Shown one piece after another: positions 1 to 10,100 of a DNA stretch of 64,000 nucleotides. Both the position numbers and the translations under genes were made by a program. Numbering within the stretch: the stretch's first letter is position 1; every line of letters begins with the position of its first letter. This DNA comes from Leifsonia xyli (lineage in GTDB: Bacteria; Actinomycetota; Actinomycetes; Actinomycetales; Microbacteriaceae), in the NCBI GenBank assembly GCA_001647635.1, contig CP014761.1, forward strand, positions 3,224,001-3,288,000. Reading direction: 5' to 3'. Below the pieces are notes generated by a model that was not told where the DNA came from, did no database searches, and was given only the letters and a program-made list of their open reading frames with translations.

Positions 1-2
1 CT

Positions 3-803
3 GTGAGCCTCGGGATCGGCCTGACGCTGGTCGGGCTCGTCGTGATCGTCGCGGTGGTCTCGTTCGTCTGGCTGCCGTACGCCCAGTCCGACACCTCCGG
101 CACCCGGCTCGAGCAGCCGAGCGGCGCGCACTGGCTCGGGACGGACCGGTTCGGCCGCGACCTCATGACGCAGCTCATGATCGGCGCGCGCATCGCCCTC
201 GCCGTGGGGCTCGGTTCGGTCGTCATCGGCGCTGTCGTCGGCATCACGCTCGGCCTGCTGGCGGCCTTCGCGACCACGTGGCTGGACGACACGCTGTCGG
301 CGGTACTCGACATCCTGATCGCGTTCCCGACACTGCTGCTCGCGATGCTGATCGTCGCGGCACAGGGCGCCTCGCTCGGCACGGCGATCGTCGCCATCGG
401 CCTGGCGATGTCGGCGGTGGTGGCACGACTGACGCGCGTGCTCGCGAAACGCGTGCTCGCGCAGCAGTACGTGACGGCGGCGCGCACGTCGGGCACATCC
501 TGGTGGGGCATCATCGCCCGGCACATCCTGCCGAACATCTGGCCGACGCTCAGCGTCAACCTCGCGCTCCAGTTCGGCGTTGCCGTCCTCGCCGAGGCGA
601 GCCTGTCGTACCTGGGACTGGGCGCTCCGCCTCCCAACGCGTCGTGGGGACGCATGCTCCAGGAGGCGCAGGGCACCGTCTCGACGGCACCGGTCGGGGC
701 CATCGCGCCGGGCGTGGCGCTCGTGATCCTGGTGATCGGGGTCAACCTCGTCGCCGACGGGTTGCGGGATGTGGCCGACCCGACGCGGAGGAGGTCGCGA
801 TGA
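3..803 (+). CDS. ABC transporter permease, DppC/OppC family (5' end probably cut)
   Basis: Inner-membrane permease of a peptide/nickel-type ABC importer. One membrane segment near the N-terminus is followed by the conserved HWLGTDRFGRD motif and a block of further segments. The coupling-loop region (ARTSGTSWWGIIARHILPN) resembles the EAA motif of binding-protein-dependent permeases. The frame is open to the window edge, and family members are usually about 280-300 residues, so the GTG at position 3 may be internal. The stop overlaps the start of the first ATPase gene (ATGA), so the genes are translationally coupled. The binding protein and second permease are presumably upstream. The substrate cannot be told from sequence. 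Confidence 0.85.
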   Translation: MSLGIGLTLVGLVVIVAVVSFVWLPYAQSDTSGTRLEQPSGAHWLGTDRFGRDLMTQLMIGARIALAVGLGSVVIGAVVGITLGLLAAFATTWLDDTLSAVLDILIAFPTLLLAMLIVAAQGASLGTAIVAIGLAMSAVVARLTRVLAKRVLAQQYVTAARTSGTSWWGIIARHILPNIWPTLSVNLALQFGVAVLAEASLSYLGLGAPPPNASWGRMLQEAQGTVSTAPVGAIAPGVALVILVIGVNLVADGLRDVADPTRRRSR

Positions 804-1603
804 GCGCGCAGGAGGTGCTGCTGGAGGTGGACGGCCTGTCGGTCGCGACCCGCGACGGGGTGCCGCTCGTGAACGACGTCTCGTTCAGCCTGCGGGGCGG
901 TGAGCGGCTGAGCCTGATCGGGGAGTCGGGGTCGGGCAAGTCGCTGACCTCGTTCGCTCTCACGGGGCTGCTGCCGGAGGGGCTGACGGCAACGGGCAGC
1001 GTGGTGCTCGACGGCGTGCAGGTCGTCGGCGCTCGCGAACGCGACCTGGTGCCGCTGCGCGGACGCGTCACGTCGACCGTCTTCCAGGAGCCGTTGACCG
1101 CGCTCGACCCTCTCATGCGACTCGGGCGCCAGGTCGCCGAGCCGCTCCGGCGGCACCTGGGCCTCCGCGGCGACGCTCTCACGCGGGCGGTGCTCGACGC
1201 GCTCGACGAGGTGGGGCTGCCGGAGCCCGAGCGCATCGCGCGCGCCTACTCGTGGGAGATCTCCGGCGGCCAGCGGCAGCGCGTCGCGATCGCCGCGGCG
1301 CTCGCGTGCCGGCCGCAGCTGCTCATCGCCGACGAGCCGACCACCGCTCTCGACGTGACGGTGCAGGCCGAGGTGCTCGCCCTGCTGGAACGGCTCGTGG
1401 CGGAGCGCGGCATGGCGCTGCTCTTCGTCAGCCACGATCTCGCCGTGGTGTCCCGGATGGCGCAGCGCGCGATCGTCCTGCGCGGCGGTCGCATGGTCGA
1501 GGAGGGTCCGCTCGACCGGCTGCTGTCCGCGCCGACGCACCCGTACACGGCCGAGCTCGTCCGCAGCGCCCGTGAGCTCGATGCCGCACTGGAGGTGCGA
1601 TGA
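800..1603 (+). CDS. ABC transporter ATPase, DppD/OppD-like
   Basis: Cytoplasmic ATP-hydrolysing subunit of the peptide-type importer, 267 residues. Walker A is GESGSGKS (residues 41-48), the signature is SGGQRQRVAIAAALA, and Walker B is LLIADEPTTALD, followed by the SHDLAVV H-loop. It ends soon after APTHPYTAELV, so it lacks most of the C-terminal oligopeptide-transporter extension of full-length DppD. The ATG at 800 overlaps the permease stop, and its own stop overlaps the next ATPase start. Both overlaps are ATGA, which indicates one operon. Confidence 0.9.
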   Translation: MSAQEVLLEVDGLSVATRDGVPLVNDVSFSLRGGERLSLIGESGSGKSLTSFALTGLLPEGLTATGSVVLDGVQVVGARERDLVPLRGRVTSTVFQEPLTALDPLMRLGRQVAEPLRRHLGLRGDALTRAVLDALDEVGLPEPERIARAYSWEISGGQRQRVAIAAALACRPQLLIADEPTTALDVTVQAEVLALLERLVAERGMALLFVSHDLAVVSRMAQRAIVLRGGRMVEEGPLDRLLSAPTHPYTAELVRSARELDAALEVR

Positions 1604-2364
1604 CGGCCATCCTCGAACTGCGCGATGCCGGGTTCCGGTACCGCCGTGCTGCGTCGTCTGCGCTGGAGGGCGTCTCGTTCTCCGTCCAGCCGGGGCGGAG
1701 CCTGGGGTTGGTCGGGGAGTCCGGCGCCGGGAAGACGACCGCCCTGTCGCTGCTGCTCGGGCTCACTCGGCCGACCAGCGGCGCGGTGCTGTTCGAGGGG
1801 GAGCCGCTCGATCCGCGCGACCGGCAGCAGCTCAGGCGGTTCCGGCGCACGGTGCAGCCGGTGTTCCAGGACCCGTACTCGTCCCTCGATCCGCGGCAGA
1901 GCGTCGGCCGGATCGTCGGCGAGCCGCTAGCCAGTCTCGGCATCGCGACCGGTGCCGACGCGCGCGACCGCGTGGCCCAGGCGCTCGAGGCGGTCGCCCT
2001 GCCGTCCGACGCCGCCCGCCGCTACCCGCACGAGTTCTCCGGTGGTCAGCGGCAGCGCATCGCCATCGCGCGGGCGATCGTCTCCCGTCCTCGCGTGCTG
2101 CTCGCCGACGAGCCGGTCAGCGCCCTGGATGTGACGACGCGCATCCAGATCATCGACCTGCTCGGCGAGCTCGCCGCGCGCGAGGACCTGACCGTGGTCA
2201 TGGTGTCCCACGACCTGGGCGTCGTCGCGTCCCTCTGCGCCGAGACCGTCGTGCTGCAGGGCGGCCGCGTGGTCGAGCAGGGCGAGACTCGGACCGTCCT
2301 GGGCGCGCCGCGCGACCCGTACACGCAGCGCCTGCTGGCGTCCGTGCCGCGGCTGCCTGTCTAG
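1600..2364 (+). CDS. ABC transporter ATPase, DppF/OppF-like
   Basis: Second ATPase of the importer, 254 residues, expected to pair with the preceding subunit. Walker A is GESGAGKTT, the signature is SGGQRQRIAIARAIV, and Walker B is LLADEPVSALD; the family Q-loop region (VFQDPYSSLDPR) is present. The start is the ATG of the ATGA overlap with the first ATPase. This is the last gene of the operon, and a small hairpin spans its stop codon. Confidence 0.9.
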   Translation: MTAILELRDAGFRYRRAASSALEGVSFSVQPGRSLGLVGESGAGKTTALSLLLGLTRPTSGAVLFEGEPLDPRDRQQLRRFRRTVQPVFQDPYSSLDPRQSVGRIVGEPLASLGIATGADARDRVAQALEAVALPSDAARRYPHEFSGGQRQRIAIARAIVSRPRVLLADEPVSALDVTTRIQIIDLLGELAAREDLTVVMVSHDLGVVASLCAETVVLQGGRVVEQGETRTVLGAPRDPYTQRLLASVPRLPV

Positions 2365-2381
2365 TCTCTAGACGGCGGCAG
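2353..2381. terminator. Hairpin between convergent dppF-like gene and bcp
   Basis: An inverted repeat GTCTAG-TCT-CTAGAC (2359-2373) lies inside longer complementary flanks (CTGCC and GGCAG). It covers the stop codon of the ATPase gene and lies between two convergent genes, which suits a bidirectional terminator. There is no T-tract. Confidence 0.4.
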
Positions 2382-2387
2382 CGCGCG

Positions 2388-2864
2388 TCACGCGTCGATC
2401 TTGAGCTTCTTGCGCAACGACGCGACGTGTCCGGTCGCCTTCACGTTGTACAGCGGCAGGCGGAGGGACCCGTCGGGGTCGACGACGAACGTCGAGCGGA
2501 TGACGCCCTCCACGGTCTTGCCGTAGAGCTTCTTCTCGCCGTAGGCGCCGTACTCCTTGTGCACCGCGAGGTCCTCGTCCGACAGCAGCGGGAAGTTCAG
2601 GCCCTCCTGCTCCTGGAACTCCTTGTTGCGCGCAGGGGCGTCCTTCGAGATGCCGATCACCTGGTAGCCCGCCGACTTCAGCGAGTTGAGGTTGTCGCGG
2701 AAGTCGCAGGCCTCCGTGGTGCAGCCCGGCGTCATCGCGGCCGGGTAGAAGTACACGATCACGTTCTTCCCGGCGAAGTCGCCGAGCGAGACCTCCGAAC
2801 CGTCCTGGTCGGTCAGCGTGAATGCGGGGGTCTGCTCGCCCGCCTGGAGTCGCACATCCGTCAT
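2388..2864 (-). CDS. bcp: Thioredoxin-dependent thiol peroxidase (Bcp/PrxQ)
   Basis: Cytoplasmic peroxiredoxin of 158 residues that reduces hydroperoxides using thioredoxin. The active-site segment MTPGCTTEACDFRDN contains the peroxidatic Cys48 and a resolving Cys53 five residues later, the atypical 2-Cys arrangement of the Bcp/PrxQ family. I chose the ATG at 2864 because it starts directly before the conserved AhpC/TSA fold and gives the usual length. The upstream frame is not Bcp-like. Thiol-stress genes nearby (sigH, rsrA) fit a redox role, but shared control is not shown. Confidence 0.93.
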   Translation of the reverse strand: MTDVRLQAGEQTPAFTLTDQDGSEVSLGDFAGKNVIVYFYPAAMTPGCTTEACDFRDNLNSLKSAGYQVIGISKDAPARNKEFQEQEGLNFPLLSDEDLAVHKEYGAYGEKKLYGKTVEGVIRSTFVVDPDGSLRLPLYNVKATGHVASLRKKLKIDA

Positions 2865-2908
2865 GCCTCCATTCTGGCAGCGAATCACCGCGCGGGAGGC
2901 GGCAGCCG

Positions 2909-3972
2909 TCATCGTGCGAATGTCGCCAGCAGCCGCTGCAGCGAGTCCAGTCGCGCGCGCCCAGCTTCGCCGAGCCGACCCTCCTCGACCGCCTCGATGA
3001 TGGCGCAATCCGGGGCGTCCGGAAGGTGCGTGCAGCCGCGCGGGCAGTCCTCGGCGATCGCGGCCAGGTCGGTGAACGCCCTCAGGATACTGTCCGTGTT
3101 CACGTGGCCCAGCCCGAAGGACCGGACGCCGGGGTATCGATGACCCAGCCGTGATGTCCGGAGCCGTCCTCGACCCGCAGCGAGACCGTGGACGACGAGG
3201 TGTGCCGTCCTCGTCCCGTCACCTGATTGACGATGCCGGTCGCGCGCCGGGCACTCGGGACGATGGCGTTGACGAGCGTGGACTTCCCGACTCCCGAATG
3301 CCCGACGACGACGGTGTCGTGCCCGACGAGAGCCGCCGTGATGTCGTGAACCGGGATGTCGTCCTCGCGGCTGGTGAAGACCGGCAGGTCGAGCCCCGCG
3401 AAGTTCTGAAGGAAGGCGTCAGGATCGGCCAGATCGGTCTTCGTGACGCAGAGCATCGGCTCGATGCCCGCGTCGTACGCGGCGACGAGGTAGCGGTCGA
3501 CCAGGCGGGTGCGCGGCTCGGGATTCGCAGCGGCGACGACGATCAGCATCTGGTCGGCGTTCGCCACGATGACCCGCTCGACCTCGTCGGTGTCGTCGGC
3601 GCTCCGCCGCAGCAGGGCCGTGCGCGGCTCGATGCGGACGATGCGGGCGAGCGTTCCATCCTCGCCCGTGGTGTCGCCGACGACGGCCACGCGGTCGCCG
3701 GTCACGATCGGGTTGCGACGCAGCTCGCTCGCGCGGGCGGCGGTCACCTGCCGCTCTTCCGGAGTGTCCTCGTCGAGCAGCACGGTGTAGCGGCCGCGGT
3801 CGACGCCCAGAACGCGCGCGATCTCGGCGTCAGCGTGCTCGGGCCGCGTCTTGGTCCGCGGACGGTTGCCCTTCGGATTGGGCCGGCTGCGGATGCTGGA
3901 GTCGTCGAAGAGGTCGAGCTCGTCCTCGTCGTCCTCGCCGTCGTCCCACCACGACCCGGAGTTGTCAGACAC
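2909..3972 (-). pseudogene. rsgA: Ribosome small-subunit GTPase RsgA, interrupted by one frameshift
   Basis: Circularly permuted GTPase that acts late in 30S ribosome assembly. The N-terminal part (3100-3972, GTG start) has the OB-fold region, the G4 motif TKTD (177-180), the P-loop GHSGVGKS (224-231), and a GRGRHTS switch segment. It reaches IDTP, then leaves the family sequence and soon stops. The rest (DCPRGCTHLPDAPDC zinc knuckle and C-terminal helix) continues in another frame from about 3103 to 2909. Adding one G near 3130-3133 restores IDTPGVRSFGLGH, completing the G3 motif. The GTG start overlaps the aroA stop by 8 bases. A single missing G in a G/C run suggests a sequence error, though a real null allele is possible. 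Confidence 0.85.
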
Positions 3973-5335
3973 GCCGGCTGGCGCCTTCCTGCAGCATCCG
4001 GCCCCACAGCTGAGTGAACTGCGGCAGGGTCTTGGCGGTCGTGCCGACGTTCTCGATCTCGACGCCCTCGACGACGAGGCCGACGATCGCGCCCGCGGTC
4101 GCCATGCGGTGGTCCTCGTAGCTGCGCCAGACGCCGCCGTGCAGGGGCCGCGGCTCGATGCGCAGGCCGTCCTCGAGCTCGGTCACCGCGCCGCCGAGGC
4201 CGTTGATCTCGGCGGCCAGCGCGGCGAGGCGGTCGGTCTCGTGGTGGCGGATGTGCCCGATCCCGGTGATCTCGCTCGGGCCGTCGGCCAGCGCGGCGAT
4301 CGCCACGAGGGCCGGCGCGAGCTCGCCGCCGGTCGTCAGGTCGAGCGTGACGCCGTTCGGGAGCTCGGGTCCGGTCACGGTGAGCCGGTCGCCGTCGCGC
4401 GTCACGGTCGCGCCGAAGAGGGGGAGGAGCTCGGCGAGGTCGGCGCCCACCTGGGTGGTGGAGGCGGGCCAGCCGGCGATCGTGACTGTTCCGCCGGTCA
4501 CCACGGCGGCTGCCAGGAACGGCGCCGCGTTGGAGAGGTCGGGCTCGATGTCGACGTCGCGGGCCGCGATGGACCCCGGGGCGACGACCCAGCGGCCGGT
4601 CGACGGAGACTCGACGGTCACGCCGCGCTGGGCGAGGGCCGCGATGGTCATCTCGATGTGGGGGAGGCTCGGCAGGCGCTCGCCGGAGTGGGTGAGGTCG
4701 AGGCCGTTCTCGAAGCGGCTCGCCGAGAGCAGCAGGGCGCTGACGAACTGGCTGGAGCTGGACGCATCCACCTCGACCGGGCCGCCCGCGACCCGGCCGG
4801 TGCCGTGAACGGTGAAGGGGAGGGAGCCGCGGCCGTCGTCGTTCACGTCCACGCCGAGGGCGCGCAGCGCCGCGATGATGGCGCCCATCGGACGCCCGCG
4901 CGCCGAGTCGTCGGCGTCGAACATGGTCGGGCCGAGCGCCAGCCCGGCGATCGGCGGGACGAAGCGCATGACCGTGCCGGCCTGGCCGCACTCGATGGTC
5001 GTGCTGCCGAGCAGCTCCTCGGCCGGGGTGACGAGCAGATCCGCGCCGAACTCTCCGGCGCCCTCCTTCTCCTCGATGCCGACCCCGAGCGCCCGCAGCG
5101 CCTCGACCATGTTGGCGCTGTCGCGTGAGTGCAGCGGGGAGCGGAGCAGCGACGGACCGTCCGCCAGCGCCGCGAGCACGAGCTCCCGTGCCGTCAGCGA
5201 CTTGGACCCGGGGAGGGACACGGTGGCGGACACCGGGCCGCCCGCCACCGGGGCGGGCCACAGGGTGTTCGGCTCCTCCGCGCGGTTGTCGCCGTACGGG
5301 TCGAAGTCGGGGGCGGAATATTTCGAGATCAGCAT
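3965..5335 (-). CDS. aroA: 3-phosphoshikimate 1-carboxyvinyltransferase (EPSP synthase)
   Basis: Sixth step of the shikimate pathway: transfers enolpyruvyl from PEP to shikimate-3-phosphate. At 456 residues it has the usual two-domain length. It shows the substrate-binding motif [12 protein letters not shown] near the N-terminus, with the conserved Lys, Ser and Arg, and the PEP-site motif [12 protein letters not shown] (Gln where many enzymes have Asn). A late [17 protein letters not shown] segment holds the conserved DHR. The ATG at 5335 sits only a few bases from the sigH promoter on the other strand, so the aroA start codon overlaps that promoter. The 3' end overlaps rsgA. Confidence 0.95.
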   Translation of the reverse strand: MLISKYSAPDFDPYGDNRAEEPNTLWPAPVAGGPVSATVSLPGSKSLTARELVLAALADGPSLLRSPLHSRDSANMVEALRALGVGIEEKEGAGEFGADLLVTPAEELLGSTTIECGQAGTVMRFVPPIAGLALGPTMFDADDSARGRPMGAIIAALRALGVDVNDDGRGSLPFTVHGTGRVAGGPVEVDASSSSQFVSALLLSASRFENGLDLTHSGERLPSLPHIEMTIAALAQRGVTVESPSTGRWVVAPGSIAARDVDIEPDLSNAAPFLAAAVVTGGTVTIAGWPASTTQVGADLAELLPLFGATVTRDGDRLTVTGPELPNGVTLDLTTGGELAPALVAIAALADGPSEITGIGHIRHHETDRLAALAAEINGLGGAVTELEDGLRIEPRPLHGGVWRSYEDHRMATAGAIVGLVVEGVEIENVGTTAKTLPQFTQLWGRMLQEGASRRV

Positions 5336-5339
5336 TGTT
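5315..5339 (+). promoter_or_regulatory. Candidate SigH/SigR-dependent promoter of sigH
   Basis: GGAAT at 5315-5319 and GTT at 5337-5339 are separated by 17 bases. This closely fits the GGAAT/C ... GTT promoters read by SigR/SigH-type redox sigma factors. Transcription would start near 5346 and run into sigH, passing an upstream ATG at 5379 with a ribosome binding site. The -10 element lies over the aroA start region on the opposite strand. Confidence 0.6.
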
Positions 5340-5433
5340 GTCCAGATTATCCGGGATCGCCCAAGAAAGGATCAGTCCATGACCGCCACCGCTCTCCTCG
5401 ACGCTCCCCGCGTCGCTGTGCGGGCGACGGAAC

Positions 5434-5439
5434 TAGACT
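5434..5439 (+). promoter_or_regulatory. TAGACT -10 box for a leaderless sigH transcript
   Basis: TAGACT ends 8 bases before the ATG at 5448 (5 before the in-frame GTG at 5445). Other genes in this window have the same arrangement. It would place the transcription start at or next to the start codon of the short SigH form. No clear -35 box is visible. Confidence 0.45.
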
Positions 5440-5447
5440 GGCCGGTG

Positions 5448-6062
5448 ATGAGCACCGAGACCACCGAGGACCAGGGCCACCTCTTCGAGGAGCAGGCCCT
5501 GCCCTTCATGGACCAGCTGTACGCGGCTGCGCTGCGGATGACCCGGAATCCGTCCGACGCGCAAGACCTCGTGCAGGAGACGTTCGTGAAGGCGTACGCG
5601 GCCTTCAACCAGTTCCAGCAGGGCACCAATCTGAAGGCCTGGCTGTACCGCATCCTCACCAACACGTTCATCAACACGTACCGCAAGAAGCAGCGCGAGC
5701 CCTACCAGGGGACGATCGACGAGCTCGAGGACTGGCAGCTGGGGGGCGCGGAGTCCATGTCCTCGTCCTCGAGCCGCTCGGCTGAGGCCGAGGCGATCGA
5801 CCACCTGCCGGACAGCGCCGTCAAGGACGCGCTGCAGGCCATCCCGGAGGACTTCCGGCTGGCCGTCTACCTCGCCGATGTCGAGGGGTTCTCCTACCAG
5901 GAGATCGCCGACATCATGAAGACCCCGATCGGCACCGTGATGAGCCGCCTGCACCGCGGCCGTCGCATGCTCCGGGAGCTTCTGACCGACTACGCGCACG
6001 AGCGCGGACTCTCCGCCGTCCAGGAGGGTCGCACCGTGCAGACCACCAGGAGCAAGAAATGA
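5448..6062 (+). CDS. sigH: ECF sigma factor, SigH/SigR family (thiol-oxidative stress)
   Basis: RNA polymerase sigma factor of 204 residues. Region 2 reads [33 protein letters not shown] and a region 4 helix-turn-helix lies around [24 protein letters not shown], both close to SigH/SigR. The next gene is a zinc anti-sigma factor with overlapping ATGA, the usual pairing. A longer in-frame form starts at ATG 5379. It is preceded by AAAGGA, its codons show the same high third-position GC as the gene body, and it adds 23 residues. This resembles the unstable longer SigR' isoform described in Streptomyces. I give the short start because of the leaderless -10 box and the homology boundary. Confidence 0.93.
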   Translation: MSTETTEDQGHLFEEQALPFMDQLYAAALRMTRNPSDAQDLVQETFVKAYAAFNQFQQGTNLKAWLYRILTNTFINTYRKKQREPYQGTIDELEDWQLGGAESMSSSSSRSAEAEAIDHLPDSAVKDALQAIPEDFRLAVYLADVEGFSYQEIADIMKTPIGTVMSRLHRGRRMLRELLTDYAHERGLSAVQEGRTVQTTRSKK

Positions 6063-6304
6063 CCGACTGCGGCTGCGAGAAGGCGAAGGCCGAGCTCGAG
6101 GAGTACCTGCGCAACGAACTGTGCAGCGAGGATGCTGCCGACGTGCGCGAGCACCTGGCCAACTGCTCAGGATGCTCCGACGAGGCGCACCTGAACGTCG
6201 TGCTCACCGAGGTGGTGCAGCGCGCGTGCAAGGAGACGGCGCCCGAGACGCTGCGCACCGAGGTGCTGCTGCGCATCCGGTCGTTCCAGGCGACCGCGCA
6301 CTGA
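6059..6304 (+). CDS. rsrA: Zinc-binding anti-sigma factor, RsrA/RshA family
   Basis: Small cytoplasmic redox switch of 81 residues that would hold the SigH-type factor inactive until thiols are oxidised. It carries the ZAS signature HX3CX2C as His32, Cys36 and Cys39 ([12 protein letters not shown]), plus Cys4, Cys6 and Cys22. The start overlaps the sigma gene stop (ATGA), so equal production of the pair is likely. Family members lose zinc and form a disulfide on oxidation; that mechanism is inferred here from the motif. Confidence 0.92.
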   Translation: MTDCGCEKAKAELEEYLRNELCSEDAADVREHLANCSGCSDEAHLNVVLTEVVQRACKETAPETLRTEVLLRIRSFQATAH

Positions 6305-6311
6305 CAGGCGG

Positions 6312-6329
6312 GCGGCCCCGCTAGGCCGC
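6312..6329. terminator. Short palindrome between rsrA and the VOC gene
   Basis: GCGGCC and GGCCGC form a 6-bp stem with a 6-base loop in the 16-base gap between convergent genes, reaching into the 3' end of the minus-strand gene. No T-tract follows, so a terminator role is only suggested by position. Confidence 0.3.
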
Positions 6330-7103
6330 GCTGCCGGAGCCGATCTCGTGCAGGAAGAACAGGCCGCCCAGGGGGTCGGTGGCCTGCGCGAAGCGCCCGA
6401 ACTCGCTGTCCCACGGGTCGCGGATGACCGTCCCGTCGAGTTCGACGACCCGCGCGGAGGCGGCCGCCGCGTCCGCCACGCCGAAGTAGACGACCCAGTG
6501 CGAGGGCACGCCCCCCGGGAGCATCCCGTTCGCGTCGAAGACGCCGCCGCTCGGTGACGCCGGGTCGCCGAAGGTGGAGTAGCGGAAGTCGGCGGTGTCG
6601 CTGAGCACCTGGGTCTTCCAGCCGAAGACGCGCGTGTAGAAGTCGACCTGGGCGGCGTACGAGCGGGCGTACAGCTCGTGCCAGGACAGGCCGCCGACTT
6701 CGGCGACGAGCTCGTAGCCGCGGTGCTGCTCCGGGTCCCACAGCCCGACGACCGCACCGCCCGGATCGGCGATCACGGCGAGGCGGCCCTGGTCGCCGAC
6801 GGTCATCGTGGGGGCGATCACCTGCGCGCCGGCCTTAAGGGCCGCCTTCTCGGAGGTCTCCGCATCCTCCACCAGCAGGTACGTCAGCCAGCTGTTGCCG
6901 CCGGCGTCGCCCATCACCGGACCGAGCCCGGCGACCGTGCGGCCGTCGCGGCGGAAGGTGATGTAGCCGCCGTACTCCTCGCCGGCCTCGTCGACGGTCC
7001 AGCCGAACAGGCTGCTGTAGAAGTCGCGGGCGCGCGGGACGTCCGTGGCGGCGTAGTCGACCCAGCAGGGCTCGCCGAGGCGGTGGTTGGTCACGACGGT
7101 CAT
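6321..7103 (-). CDS. Glyoxalase/bleomycin-resistance (VOC) family protein, two-domain
   Basis: Cytoplasmic protein of 260 residues with two tandem VOC modules. The first runs from about residue 8 (CWVDYAATDVPRARDFYSSLFGW) and the second from about residue 135 (SWHELYARSYAAQVDFYTRVFGW). Each has the beta-alpha-beta-beta-beta pattern of the family. Two-module proteins of this type include mycobacterial CFP30B-like proteins; substrate unknown. The ATG at 7103 is followed at once by the fold. It lies convergent to rsrA and downstream of kgd on the same strand (38-base gap). Confidence 0.85.
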   Translation of the reverse strand: MTVVTNHRLGEPCWVDYAATDVPRARDFYSSLFGWTVDEAGEEYGGYITFRRDGRTVAGLGPVMGDAGGNSWLTYLLVEDAETSEKAALKAGAQVIAPTMTVGDQGRLAVIADPGGAVVGLWDPEQHRGYELVAEVGGLSWHELYARSYAAQVDFYTRVFGWKTQVLSDTADFRYSTFGDPASPSGGVFDANGMLPGGVPSHWVVYFGVADAAAASARVVELDGTVIRDPWDSEFGRFAQATDPLGGLFFLHEIGSGSAA

Positions 7104-7141
7104 GGTGCCAACCTAGCCGCCTCGGCGAGCCTGCGGCAGAC

Positions 7142-10100
7142 CTACAGCGTGAGCGCGCGCTGGATGAGGATCTGCTGCTCCTGCGCGTGGCGCTTCGCCG
7201 AACCGGCGGCCGGCGACGCCGACGGCGGACGCGAGACGACGCCGAGCGGGCGCGAGCCGAGCTTGGAGGTCTCCAGGATGATGAACGGCCACGCGCCCTG
7301 GTTCTCGGGCTCGTCCTGCACCCACACGAGCTCTGCGTTCGGGTAGGCGTCGACCACGGCCTTCAGCTCCTGGCCGGGGAGCGGGTAGAACTGCTCCACG
7401 CGCACGAGCGCGATCTCCGGGTTGGGGTTCTTCTCCAGCTCGTTGAGCAGGTCGTAGTACAGCTTGCCCGCCATGAGGAGGACGCGCTTCACGGCTCCCT
7501 TGTCGGTGATCCGCTGGTCGTCGATCACCGGCTCGAAGCGGCCGTGCGTGAAGTCCTGGACGTCGCTCGACGCACCGCGAAGGCGGAGCATGGCCTTGGG
7601 AGTGAAGACGACGAGCGGACGGCGAGGACGGGCGTACGCCTGGCGGCGCAGCAGGTGGAAGTACGACGCCGGGGTCGACGGACGCGCGACGGTCATGTTG
7701 TTCTCGGCGCACAGCTGCAGGTACCGCTCGATGCGGGCGCTGGAGTGGTCCGGTCCCTGACCCTCGTAGCCGTGGGGGAGGAGCAGCACCAGCGACGAGC
7801 GCTGGCCCCACTTCTGCTCGGCGGAGGAGATGAACTCGTCGATGATGATCTGGGCGCCGTTGGCGAAGTCGCCGAACTGCGCCTCCCACAGCACCAGGGC
7901 GTCCGCCCGCTCGACCGAGTAGCCGTACTCGAAGCCCATCGCCGCGTACTCGCTCAGCAGCGAGTCGTAGATCCAGAACTTCGCCTGGTTGTCGCTGAGG
8001 TTGGCGAGCGGCAGCCACTCCTGGCCGTTGACCCGGTCGTGCAGCACGGCGTGACGCTGCACGAAGGTGCCGCGGCGCGCGTCCTGGCCGGCGAGGCGCA
8101 CCGGGGTGCCCTCCACGAGCAGGGAGCCGAGCGCGAGCAGCTCGCCGAAGCCCCAGTCGATGCCGCCGTTGCGGCTCATCTCGCTGCGCTTGTTGAGCAG
8201 CTGCTGCAGCTTCGGGTGCACGGTGAAGCCGGCGGGCGGGTTGTTGAACGCGTCGCCGATCATGTGGATGACCTGCTCGCTCACCGCGGTGGTCTCCGGC
8301 TCGCCGACGTTGCCGTCGTCGCCGTGGTTCGGCTGCTCGAGGTCGCCCTCGTCGCCCGGGGTGAGGACCGGCGTGGGCGTCGTCTGCGCCGCGTGCGTCT
8401 CCATGAAGGCGCGCTCCAGGCGCTCCTGGAAGTCGCGGTGCGCCTGCTCGTACTCCTCCTCGGTGATGTCGCCGCGGCCCACCAGCGCCTCGGTGTAGAG
8501 GCGGCGGACGGAGCGCTTCGCCTCGATGAGGCTGTACATCAGCGGCTGGGTCATCGACGGGTCGTCGCCCTCGTTGTGACCGCGGCGGCGGTAGCAGACG
8601 AGGTCGATCACGACATCGCGCTTGAACTCCTGGCGGTACGCGAACGCGATCTCCGCGACGCGGACCACGGCCTCCGGGTCGTCGCCGTTCACGTGGAAGA
8701 TCGGCGCCTGGATGGTCTTGGCCACGTCCGTCGAGTACACCGACGACCGGCCCTCGCCGGGAGGCGTGGTGAAGCCGACCTGGTTGTTGATGTTGACGTG
8801 GATGGTGCCGCCGGTCTTGTAGGCGCGCAGCTGCGACATCTGCATCTGCTCGACGACGATGCCCTGACCGGCCATGGCCGCGTCGCCGTGGATGAGGATC
8901 GGCAGCGTCAGGAAGGTGCCCGCCGGACGGCGGTCCTGCTTGGCGCGGACGATGCCCTCGAGCACGCCGTCGACGGCCTCCAGGTGCGACGGGTTGGCCG
9001 CGAGGTAGACCGGGATCTCCTCGCCGCCGGCGCCCTTGAAGGTGCCCTCGGTGCCGAGGTGGTACTTGACGTCGCCCGAGCCCTGAACGGTCTTCGGGTC
9101 CTGCGTGCCCTCGAACTCGCGGAAGATCTGGCCGTACGTCTTGCCGGCGATGTTGGTGAGCACGTTGAGGCGGCCGCGGTGGGCCATGCCGATGGCCACC
9201 TCGTCCATCCCCGCCTCTGCGGCGCCCTGGATGATCGCATCCAGCAGCGGGATGGTGGACTCGCCGCCCTCGAGGCTGAAACGCTTCTGGCCGACGTACT
9301 TGGTCTGCAGGAACGTCTCGAACGCCTCGGCCTCGTTGAGCTTGCCGAGGATGCGGAGCTGCTCGTCGTGTCCGGGCTTCTGGTACGGGCGCTCCAGCTT
9401 GTCCTGGAACCACTTGCGCTGGGCCGGGTCCTGGATGTGCATGTACTCGATGCCGACGGTGCGGCAGTAGGAGTCGCGCAGCACGCCGAGGATGTCGCGC
9501 AGCAGCATCTTGCGGCGGTCGCCGCCGAACTGGCCGGTCACGAACTCGCGGTCGAGGTCCCAGAAGGTGAGACCGTGGTTCTCGATCTCGAGGTCGGGGT
9601 GCGAGCGCTGCTTGTACTCGAGCGGGTCGATGTCGGCCATGAGGTGGCCGCGGACGCGGAAGGAGTTGATGAGCTCCTGGACGCGGGCGGTCTTGTCGAC
9701 GGCGCTGGCCAGGTCGACCGAGATGTCCGGGTTCCAGTGGATCGGCATGTACGGGATGCGCAGCTCGGCGAAGATGTCCTCGTAGAAGTTGCGCTTGCCG
9801 ATCAGCAGCTCGTGCACGATCTTCAGGAACTCGCCGGATCCCGCGCCCTGGATGACGCGGTGGTCGTACGTGCTGGTGAGGGTGATCGTCTTGCCGATCG
9901 CCAGGCCCGCGAGGGTCTTCTCGGCGGAGCCCTGGAACTCGGCCGGGTACTCGAGGGCGCCGGCGCCGATGATCGCGCCCTGGCCCTTCATCAGACGGGG
10001 CACCGAGTGCACGGTGCCGATGCCGCCCGGGTTGGTGAGCGAGATCGTGGTGCCCGCGAAGTCGGACGCGGCCAGCTTGTTGTTGCGGGCCTTGCTGACG

